DNA of 64,000 nucleotides, from positions 223,963 to 287,962 of the forward strand of contig JAHREI010000005.1 in assembly GCA_021733665.1 (NCBI GenBank), given 5' to 3'. Positions 45,349-52,397 of this stretch are shown here, one piece after another; the first letter of the stretch is position 1, and each line of letters starts with the position of its first letter. This stretch comes from Bacillus subtilis. GTDB lineage: Bacteria > Pseudomonadota > Alphaproteobacteria > Rhizobiales > Rhizobiaceae. The position numbers and the translations under genes were made by a program. Under the pieces are notes generated by a model. The model was not told the origin of the DNA. It did no database searches and worked only from the letters and a program-made list of their open reading frames with translations.

Positions 45349-46290
45349 ATGCTACGCTATATCATACAGCGTCTGATCGGCATGATCGTGGTTATGTTTC
45401 TGGTTGTGACGATTGTTTTTGTGATCGTCCGCGTTACACCGGGGGATCCTGCTGCCGTCATGCTGGGGCCGGAAGCAACACAGGCTGATATTGAAGGATT
45501 GCGGGCAAAGCTCGGTCTCGATCGTTCATTGCCGGTGCAATATGGCTATTACCTGCTGCAATTACTGCGCGGTGATCTGGGGCAGTCGATTTTCCTCGGT
45601 CAGCCGGTTGCCCATGCCTTGGCAGAGCGGGCAGAGCCGACCTTCTTTCTCACATTGTTCTCCATTCTGATTGCCAGTGCGATTGCATTGCCGGTTGGCA
45701 TTTATGCTGCGGTAAAGCGGGGTTCATTTTTTGATCAGACCGCAACGGCGCTGGCGATGTTTGCCGCCAGTATTCCAAGCTTCTGGCTCGGTCTGCTGCT
45801 GATGCAGGTATTTGCCGTGCGCTACGGCTTGTTTCCGGTTTCCGGCTATGGCGGGCCGGATACAAGTTTCGGCGAACGAATGATGCATCTGGTGCTGCCA
45901 TCCTTCGCGCTGGGTATTGTGTCTTCTGCTCTCATCATGCGTTTTACCCGCGCCTCTATGCTGGATGTGTTGGGCGATGATTATGTGCGCACAGCCCGAG
46001 CCAAAGGGCTGAATGGCAGACGCGTGGTGATGAAGCATGCGTTTAAAAATGCGCTGATCCCGATTTTGACAGTGATCGGCCTGACCGCAGCTGTGCTGAT
46101 TTCCGGTGCTGTGGTCACAGAGACGGTGTTTGGATTGCCAGGGGTTGGCAATCTGGTGGTGTCGGCTGTGATGCGCCGTGATTATCCGGTTATTCAGGGG
46201 GCGTTGCTGGTGATCGCCGCGCTCTATGTTCTGATTAATTTTGCCATTGATATGCTTTATCTGGCCGTCGATCCGAGGGTGCGTTACTGA
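45349..46290 (+). CDS. Dpp-type ABC transporter permease, DppB-like
   Basis: This 313-residue permease starts MLRYIIQRLIGMIVVMFLVVTIVFVIVRVTPGDPA, the classic DppB/OppB opening, and has the EAA loop DYVRTARAKGLNGRRVVMKHAFKNALIPILTVIG. It ends YLAVDPRVRY, typical of the family. GGAG precedes the ATG. Its TGA overlaps the next ATG (TGATG). Confidence 0.93.
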   Translation: MLRYIIQRLIGMIVVMFLVVTIVFVIVRVTPGDPAAVMLGPEATQADIEGLRAKLGLDRSLPVQYGYYLLQLLRGDLGQSIFLGQPVAHALAERAEPTFFLTLFSILIASAIALPVGIYAAVKRGSFFDQTATALAMFAASIPSFWLGLLLMQVFAVRYGLFPVSGYGGPDTSFGERMMHLVLPSFALGIVSSALIMRFTRASMLDVLGDDYVRTARAKGLNGRRVVMKHAFKNALIPILTVIGLTAAVLISGAVVTETVFGLPGVGNLVVSAVMRRDYPVIQGALLVIAALYVLINFAIDMLYLAVDPRVRY

Positions 46291-47153
46291 TGACCGGCTC
46301 CAGTGTAAAATCCTCAGAAATATCGTTGTTTATCCGTCGCCTGTTGCGTCGCCGTACCGTTGCATTCGGCCTGATCGTCCTGATCGTTTTCGTGCTGCTA
46401 GCCGTTCTGGCGCCACTGATTGCACCCTATGCACCGGGTAAATTGTCGATCAGCAATCGTCTGACTGCGCCGAATGGCACATGGTTTTTCGGCACCGATG
46501 AATTTGGCCGCGATGTATTTTCCCGCACACTTTATGCGGGGCAGCTGTCATTGGCAGTCGGTGCTGCGGTTGTCGTACTGGCAAGTCTGATTGGCATCAC
46601 ACTCGGATTGCTGGCCGGTTTTTTCCAGCGGCTGGATACACCGATTGCGCGTCTGATTGATGCGATGATGGCTTTTCCGGATATTCTGCTGGCGATTGCG
46701 CTGGTGGCTGCACTCGGCCCTTCACTAACAACTGTGATTGTGGCGCTGTCGATTGTCTATGCACCGAGACTGGCGCGTGTGGTGCGTGCTTCAACACTCG
46801 TTATTCGCGAATTGCCTTATATTGAGGCATCGCGTGCGCTGGGCATTTCCACGCCGCATATTATGACCCGCCACGTGCTGCGTAATCTGCTGTCACCTAT
46901 TCTGGTGCAGGGTACGTTTCTGTTTGCACAGGCCATGCTTGCTGAGGCCGGTTTGTCCTTTCTGGGGCTTGGTGTTAGTCCGGAAATTCCGACATGGGGA
47001 ACGATGATTGCTTCCGGCCGTCAATATGTCGGACAGGCAGACTGGATGACGCTGTTTCCGGGTTTTGCCATCATTCTCGCCGTGCTGTCTTTACAGATGG
47101 TGGGTGACGGATTGCGCGATCTTCTCGACCCGCGTTTGCGTAAAGATATGTGA
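46290..47153 (+). CDS. Dpp-type ABC transporter permease, DppC-like
   Basis: This 287-residue permease has the DppC/OppC layout: FIRRLLRRRTVAFGLIVLIVFVLLAVLAPLIAPYAP, the LTAPNGTWFFGTDEFGRDVFSRTLYAGQLSL segment, and the EAA loop EASRALGISTPHIMTRHVLRNLLSPILV. It ends DGLRDLLDPRL, a family hallmark. It overlaps the upstream permease gene by one base. Confidence 0.93.
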   Translation: MTGSSVKSSEISLFIRRLLRRRTVAFGLIVLIVFVLLAVLAPLIAPYAPGKLSISNRLTAPNGTWFFGTDEFGRDVFSRTLYAGQLSLAVGAAVVVLASLIGITLGLLAGFFQRLDTPIARLIDAMMAFPDILLAIALVAALGPSLTTVIVALSIVYAPRLARVVRASTLVIRELPYIEASRALGISTPHIMTRHVLRNLLSPILVQGTFLFAQAMLAEAGLSFLGLGVSPEIPTWGTMIASGRQYVGQADWMTLFPGFAIILAVLSLQMVGDGLRDLLDPRLRKDM

Positions 47154-47157
47154 GGGC

Positions 47158-48981
47158 ATGATGAGCCATTTATCAGACAAACAGCCTGTGCTCCGCGTGC
47201 AAAATCTCACAACCTCTTTTCTCGGGGAGGGTGGCTGGCGACCGGTTGTGAAAAATATCTCCTTTGATGTCGGTGCAAGAGAAACAGTGGCCCTGGTCGG
47301 GGAATCCGGTTCCGGAAAAAGTGTCACGTCTCTTTCGGTGATGCGGTTGTTGCAGCCGGACACCAGCCGGATTGAAGGGAATATTCTGCTTGCCGGTAAA
47401 GATATTTTGCAATTGTCCGAGCAGGAAATGCAAAAAGTGCGCGGCAATGATGTCGCGATGATCTTTCAGGAGCCGATGACGTCGCTCAACCCGCTTTACA
47501 CGGTGGGAGATCAGATTTGTGAAGCTCTGTTATGCCATCGCAATATGAGCAAGGCAGAGGCAAAGGCTGAAGCCTTACGACTGATGGATAAGGTTCGCAT
47601 TCCGTCTGCCGCCAGTCGTTTTAATGAGTATCCGCATCGTTTCTCCGGCGGTATGCGTCAGCGCGTGATGATCGCTATGGCGCTGGTCACCCGCCCGAAA
47701 CTGCTGATTGCCGACGAGCCGACTACAGCGCTGGATGTGACTATTCAGGGGCAGATTCTCGACCTGATTAAAACCCTGCAGGAAGAGGAAGGCACTTCGG
47801 TACTGTTCATCACCCATGATATGGGTGTGGTTGCAGAAATAGCTGATCGCACGGTGGTGATGTATCATGGTGATGCGGTGGAAACCGGCGATACGGCCAC
47901 GCTTTTCCGTGATGCGAAACATCCTTATACGCAGGCTTTGCTCTCGGCCGTGCCTGCACTTGGTTCGATGACCGGACGTGCGCGCCCGCTGCGTTTTCCC
48001 GTCGTTGATATCCGAACCGGCACGGCACTGCCGCCGGTAGAAGCTGCTGATACTGTGGCGCAGGACGTGCCGCCGGTTCTGGATGTGAAAGGGCTGACGA
48101 CACGCTTTACCATTCATAGCGGACTATTCGGGAAACTGGCAGGGCGTGTTCATGCGGTGGAGAATGTTTCTTTCTCGTTGCAGCCGGGGGAGACGCTGTC
48201 ACTGGTGGGCGAGTCCGGTTGCGGTAAATCGACGACCGGCCGCTCAATCATGCGACTGATAGAGCCGCAAAGCGGTTCCGTTATGGTCAACGGGCAGGAT
48301 GTGATGGCGATGGCAGGGCATGAACTGCAAGGTCTGCGCCGTACCATGCAGATGATTTTTCAGGATCCTTATGCCAGTCTCAATCCGCGTATGCGGGTAG
48401 GGGCGTCGATTGCGGAGCCGTTTCTGGAGCATAAGCTCGGTACAAAACAACAGGCGCGGGAGCGTGTAGCCGATCTTCTGGAACGTGTGGGGCTGAAAGC
48501 GGATATGGCGTCTCGCTTTCCGCATGAATTTTCCGGTGGGCAGCGTCAGCGTATTTGTATTGCCCGCGCGTTAGCGCTTGATCCGAAACTTATTGTTGCA
48601 GATGAGTCTGTCTCAGCGCTGGATGTTTCCATCAAGGCGCAGGTCATCAATCTGTTGCTCGATCTGCAATCCAGTCTCAACCTGTCGTTTTTGTTTATCT
48701 CGCACGATATGGCGGTGGTGGAACGTCTCAGCCACCGCGTTGCGGTGATGTATCTGGGCGAGATTGTTGAGATCGGGCCGCGTGCAGCGGTGTTTGAAAA
48801 CCCGCAGCATCCTTATACGAAAAAGCTGATGGCTGCCGTTCCGGTGCCTGACCCTGCACGACGCGGTATGCGGCGCGGGCAGATTGCTGATGAATTGCAC
48901 AGCCCTGTCCGTGCGCCGGATTATGTACCGGTCGAGCGGCAGGTGCGCGAAGTATCAGAAGGGCATTTCATATTCCAATGA
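47158..48981 (+). CDS. Fused DppD-DppF-type ABC ATPase
   Basis: This 607-residue protein contains two complete oligopeptide-type ATPase domains. Domain 1 (about 15-270) has GESGSGKSV, FSGGMRQRVMIAMALV, LLIADEPTTALDVT and the HPYTQALL tail. Domain 2 (about 300-600) has GESGCGKST, FSGGQRQRICIARALA, LIVADESVSALDVS and HPYTKKLM; the Walker B glutamate is followed by S rather than P. ATGs at 47158 and 47161 are both possible. Such DppDF or GsiA-like fusions energise a DppBC permease pair. Confidence 0.93.
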   Translation: MMSHLSDKQPVLRVQNLTTSFLGEGGWRPVVKNISFDVGARETVALVGESGSGKSVTSLSVMRLLQPDTSRIEGNILLAGKDILQLSEQEMQKVRGNDVAMIFQEPMTSLNPLYTVGDQICEALLCHRNMSKAEAKAEALRLMDKVRIPSAASRFNEYPHRFSGGMRQRVMIAMALVTRPKLLIADEPTTALDVTIQGQILDLIKTLQEEEGTSVLFITHDMGVVAEIADRTVVMYHGDAVETGDTATLFRDAKHPYTQALLSAVPALGSMTGRARPLRFPVVDIRTGTALPPVEAADTVAQDVPPVLDVKGLTTRFTIHSGLFGKLAGRVHAVENVSFSLQPGETLSLVGESGCGKSTTGRSIMRLIEPQSGSVMVNGQDVMAMAGHELQGLRRTMQMIFQDPYASLNPRMRVGASIAEPFLEHKLGTKQQARERVADLLERVGLKADMASRFPHEFSGGQRQRICIARALALDPKLIVADESVSALDVSIKAQVINLLLDLQSSLNLSFLFISHDMAVVERLSHRVAVMYLGEIVEIGPRAAVFENPQHPYTKKLMAAVPVPDPARRGMRRGQIADELHSPVRAPDYVPVERQVREVSEGHFIFQ

Positions 48982-49046
48982 TGCGTCCACTGTACAGATT
49001 TTCAACTCAGGCGGGGGGAGCGCTCAGCGGTAGTACCGGATACCGG

Positions 49047-49835
49047 TCAATGTTTGCCGCTGAGTGCCTGCGCCGCTTGCTTGAGGCATTGCAGATAGAA
49101 GGCATGGTTCTTCAACCCGTCATCACGCGGGGCAACAAGGCACAGTGTAGCGGTGGTAATGCCCTGCGCATCACGCATCGGTACGGCAAAACAATGAGTG
49201 AAATTATCGACCGTGCTGTTGAAGGTAAATTGGCCGGTTCTGTCGGCTTCACGCACCTGCGTAATAAACTCCGCCGGATCAAGCCAACTGCCATTGGGCA
49301 TCTGAAAATCTGCTGCGGGAATGAAATTGGTAATTTCCTCATCGCTGAGATGAGCGACCAGAAGGCGACCGGAGGCTGTCCACGGAATAGGGACAGAATG
49401 GCCGACATCCGAGGAAATACGGAACGGGCGCACGCCTTCTTTCATACGGGCAACGGTATATTTATTGCCGTCCAGAACGCAATATTGTGCAGTCTCGCGG
49501 GTTTGTTCGGCAATACGTTCCAGCGCGGCATCGCAGGCGCACATGAAGTCAAAATGATCTTCATAGGCCGCGCCGAGAAAATAGAGTTTGCGTCCGAGAA
49601 AGACGCGACCGTCGCCGCCGGTAAATTCGAGAATACCATTGCGCAACAGCAGATTGACCAGCTCGTAAACCGAGGAACGCGGGGCACCGATCTGTGCGGC
49701 AATTTCGTTGGGTTTCAGCGGCTCACGCTTGTTGCGCAAAAAATCCAAAATCTCAAAGGCACGATCAAGACCGCGCGCACGTTTGCTGCTGTCTTCTTTG
49801 GGCGTGACCGGAGCGGTTGCGGTGTTGTCTGACAT
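49047..49835 (-). CDS. IclR-family transcriptional regulator
   Basis: This 262-residue regulator has an N-terminal winged helix (GLDRAFEILDFLRNKREPLKPNEIAAQIGAPRSSVYELVNLLLRNGIL) and the IclR effector domain (RISSDVGHSVPIPWTASGRLLVAHLSDEEI, FNSTVDNFTHCFAVPMRDAQG). It is convergent with the transporter operon and divergent from ridA and the deacylase. Two near-identical candidate operators flank the transcription units of the island, so this protein is the likely local regulator with a pathway intermediate as effector. Confidence 0.9.
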   Translation of the reverse strand: MSDNTATAPVTPKEDSSKRARGLDRAFEILDFLRNKREPLKPNEIAAQIGAPRSSVYELVNLLLRNGILEFTGGDGRVFLGRKLYFLGAAYEDHFDFMCACDAALERIAEQTRETAQYCVLDGNKYTVARMKEGVRPFRISSDVGHSVPIPWTASGRLLVAHLSDEEITNFIPAADFQMPNGSWLDPAEFITQVREADRTGQFTFNSTVDNFTHCFAVPMRDAQGITTATLCLVAPRDDGLKNHAFYLQCLKQAAQALSGKH

Positions 49836-49853
49836 GCTGCCTCCGATGAGCGC

Positions 49854-49884
49854 TATAATGTTATTATGTCTATTATATTGGATT
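49854..49884. promoter_or_regulatory. Promoter/operator module B of the island (candidate IclR site)
   Basis: TATAAT (49854-49859) is followed after 7 nt by TGTCTATTATATTGGATT (49867-49884), which matches module A at 43655-43672 in 14 of 18 positions. The three bases before each -10 hexamer are CGC in both. It lies between iclR and ridA, so it could control both directions. Confidence 0.6.
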
Positions 49885-49946
49885 TTAACATGCAGGCAAG
49901 CAGAAGTTTACAATCAGAAGTGACGATGACAGAAGGAAATACGGGT

Positions 49947-50291
49947 ATGATTATGCGTTATCAAAAAGGCAGCCGGATGAGTCAGGCCGTGAGCTATGGC
50001 GGCATGGTGCATATTGCCGGTCAGGTGGCTGAAAACCGCAAGGCTTCCATTGAAGAGCAGACCCGTGATGTTTTGGGTAAGATTGATCAGCTTTTGCAGC
50101 AGGCAGGAACTGACCGTTCCAAATTGTTGGCCGTGAATGTGTTTCTTCCGGCAATTGTTGATTTTGATGCGATGAATTCGATCTATGATGCATGGATTGA
50201 TCCGGAAAATCCGCCTGCGCGTGCCTGTGTGGAAGCGCGCCTTGCTGATCCTGATCTGCGGGTTGAAATGACAGCCGTTGCTGCCCTGTAA
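49947..50291 (+). CDS. RidA (YjgF/UK114)-family imine deaminase
   Basis: This protein of about 114 residues has the RidA fold pattern: VSYGGMVHIAGQVAENRKASIEEQTRDVLGKIDQLLQQAGTDRSKLLAVNVFLPAIVDFDAMNSIYDAWID, and the conserved arginine in PARACVEARLADPDLRVEMTAVA. RidA hydrolyses reactive enamines and imines released by PLP dehydratases, which fits the dehydratase in the same island. Upstream in-frame starts exist at 49866 and 49926, but AAGGAAA is best spaced for the ATG at 49947. Its TAA overlaps an ATG of the next frame. Confidence 0.9.
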   Translation: MIMRYQKGSRMSQAVSYGGMVHIAGQVAENRKASIEEQTRDVLGKIDQLLQQAGTDRSKLLAVNVFLPAIVDFDAMNSIYDAWIDPENPPARACVEARLADPDLRVEMTAVAAL

Positions 50292-50317
50292 TGCTCAATA
50301 AAGTGCCGGAGCTGGAT

Positions 50318-51916
50318 ATGACACAAACGCTCATTCGCAATGCCCGTATCATTGATGGCACCGGCGCGCCTTGGTATCGCGGCGATGTTTTGCTGGGTGA
50401 CGGGCTGATCCGGCAGATCGGCAGGGGGCTCAAAGCAGACGGCGATGTGCAGATTATTGATGCGGATGAGCGTTATCTCAGCCCCGGATTTATCGATGCT
50501 CATTGCCACGATGATCTGATCTTTTTGCGCGAACGGGACAGACCCGAAAAGGCAATGCAAGGGGTGACCAGTATTGTGGTCGGCAATTGTTCTTTCTCAC
50601 TCTATCCGGCAGCCGAACAGTCCTGCGAATATTTGCGCCAGCATTTCTCCGGCCTTCTCGGTGAAACACGTTCGGATGAGATTTTTGATGATTTCTCCGG
50701 CTATCATCAGGCGCTGGAAGGAGAGGGAATTGCCCTCAATCTGATCTCACTTGTCGGCCATGCGGCTTTACGGTTGGCAGTGATGGGACATGATAGACGG
50801 CCTGCCACAGAGAGCGAGCTTGCAGCGATGTGTCGCTTGCTTGAAGTGCAAATGGCGCAGGGGGCGGCAGGTCTGTCTCTGGGGCTGGTTTACCCGCCAA
50901 GTGCTTTTGCTGAGATTGAAGAACTGGTGGCGCTTGGAAAAATTGTCGCCGGTTTCGGTGGGGTGCTGGCTGCGCATATCCGTTCCTATGAAGCGGGGCT
51001 GATGCAGGCGACTGAAGAGTTCGGTGAGGCTGTGCGCCTGTCCGGTGCCGCAGGGTTGTTATCACATCTGCAGTCGGCAGGACGGCCGAACTGGGGCAAT
51101 GTACCGGCGGTGATCGACTATCTGGAAAGCCTGCGGTCTGACGGTGTGGATATCAGCTTTGATATGTATCCCTATCCGGCAGGTAGTACATGGATATTAC
51201 AGCTTCTGCCAGCGGCGGTGATGGATGGTGGTTTGCTGGCTTTGAAAGCGCGCTTACAGGATACAGTATGGCGGCAGAAACTGGCGCATTGGGTGGAGCA
51301 TGGCGGAGATGATTATCACGGCCAGAGCAAAATTTCGCTGATTGGCTGGGAGAATGTGCGGCTTTCGGCTATCGGTATCGAGGCGCTGAAACATCTGGAA
51401 GGGCAGAGCATGCGCGAAGCTGCCTTTACACTTGGCGCCACGCCTTTCGATCTGCTGGTGCGTTTTGTTGAAGAGGATGACGGGCAGACAGGAATTATCC
51501 TGTTCCAGCTTGATGAAGATGATCTTCGTGCAGCTTGTTGCAACCGGTTGTTTATGGCGGGGTCTGACGGTTTGCCGCGCCCCGGATCCAAACCGCATCC
51601 GCGTGCGTTCGGGACTTTCCCGCGTATTGCCGGACCTTTGCGGCGGGAGAAAAAATGGTTCGCGTTGGAAGATGCTGTACGCCGGATGACTTCCGTTGCA
51701 GCGCAGCGTTTTTCTCTGCATGACCGCGGCTTGTTACGCCCTGCAATGGCTGCTGATCTGGTGCTGTTTGAAGACGCGATTACTGACCACGCTACTTTTG
51801 AAAACTCTACGCAAATGCCTTCCGGTATCAGCCATGTTTTTGTCAACGGGCAGGCAGTGATTGCATCAGGCAAACCGACAGGACAGCGGGCGGGAAGAGT
51901 TTTGCGGAGGCTGTAG
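50318..51916 (+). CDS. N-acyl-D-amino-acid deacylase-family amidohydrolase
   Basis: This 532-residue zinc amidohydrolase has the D-aminoacylase motifs: HCH (62-64) in PGFIDAHCHDD, the metal-cysteine segment VVGNCSFS, AAHIRSYE, LLSHLQSAG, and the hallmark AGSDGLPRPGSKPHPRAFGTFPRI. It should release an acyl group from an N-acyl-D-amino acid in the cytoplasm; I see no signal peptide. In this island N-acetyl-D-glucosaminate is a good candidate substrate. GGAG precedes the ATG at 50318; the ATG at 50291, overlapping the RidA stop, is an alternative start. The gene forms an operon with ridA. Confidence 0.9.
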   Translation: MTQTLIRNARIIDGTGAPWYRGDVLLGDGLIRQIGRGLKADGDVQIIDADERYLSPGFIDAHCHDDLIFLRERDRPEKAMQGVTSIVVGNCSFSLYPAAEQSCEYLRQHFSGLLGETRSDEIFDDFSGYHQALEGEGIALNLISLVGHAALRLAVMGHDRRPATESELAAMCRLLEVQMAQGAAGLSLGLVYPPSAFAEIEELVALGKIVAGFGGVLAAHIRSYEAGLMQATEEFGEAVRLSGAAGLLSHLQSAGRPNWGNVPAVIDYLESLRSDGVDISFDMYPYPAGSTWILQLLPAAVMDGGLLALKARLQDTVWRQKLAHWVEHGGDDYHGQSKISLIGWENVRLSAIGIEALKHLEGQSMREAAFTLGATPFDLLVRFVEEDDGQTGIILFQLDEDDLRAACCNRLFMAGSDGLPRPGSKPHPRAFGTFPRIAGPLRREKKWFALEDAVRRMTSVAAQRFSLHDRGLLRPAMAADLVLFEDAITDHATFENSTQMPSGISHVFVNGQAVIASGKPTGQRAGRVLRRL

Positions 51917-51978
51917 GGGCAAGTCGTAGCTGGGATATTTCATAACCTTCAAGTGGACGATTATAAAATATTTAAGGC

Positions 51979-51996
51979 CGTATTTACTTAAATACG
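51979..51996. promoter_or_regulatory. Perfect inverted repeat before the signalling operon
   Basis: CGTATTTA and TAAATACG are perfect 8-bp arms around CT, about 48 bp before the start of the small membrane protein gene. It lies where a promoter or operator is expected; no T-run follows. Confidence 0.4.
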
Positions 51997-52043
51997 TTAT
52001 AAACTTGCTGATATTTGGGATATTTACAGCAGGATACCATCTC

Positions 52044-52397
52044 ATGAAGGCTCTGAGCGAGGATCAGCGGTTTCAGTTCCGTGATCTGATGCCCGCAATT
52101 CTATTGCTGGCACTGTTGCTTGGCAGCATTGCTGTGGCCGTGTTGCGGCCGACCGGCAAGGATGATCAGTATATTGTTATGGTTGCGCCATGGCGCACAT
52201 TGAATTCTGTTGTCAGTTCTATTCAGGCAGCAGAGGGTGCGATTGTTTCCATCAACGCATCCAACAGTCTGATTACTGTGTATTCCGAGAATAAAGAATT
52301 CCCAAACAGGCTTTACAGCGCAGGCGTGTGGCTGGTTTTTGAACCGCTGCTGCCAGGCGGCTGTTATGGCATTCAGGAGCGGACGACAGCAGCATGA
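52044..52397 (+). CDS. Small single-span membrane protein, first gene of the signalling operon
   Basis: This 117-residue protein of unknown family has one membrane helix (about 15-35, LMPAILLLALLLGSIAVAVL) and a periplasmic part of about 80 residues (VMVAPWRTLNSVVSSIQAAEGAIVSINASNSLITVYSENKEFPNRLYSAGVWLVFEPLLPGGC). A TTG at 52005 could extend it, but the ATG at 52044 is preferred. It overlaps the hybrid kinase gene by ATGA. Its position suggests an accessory input or modulator of the kinase; this is inferred from context only. Confidence 0.7.
   Translation: MKALSEDQRFQFRDLMPAILLLALLLGSIAVAVLRPTGKDDQYIVMVAPWRTLNSVVSSIQAAEGAIVSINASNSLITVYSENKEFPNRLYSAGVWLVFEPLLPGGCYGIQERTTAA

Noticed and set aside
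48978..49832. 284-codon plus-strand frame after the Dpp ATPase gene
   Set aside because: It lies opposite the IclR gene, which has complete family motifs; the plus-strand translation matches nothing.
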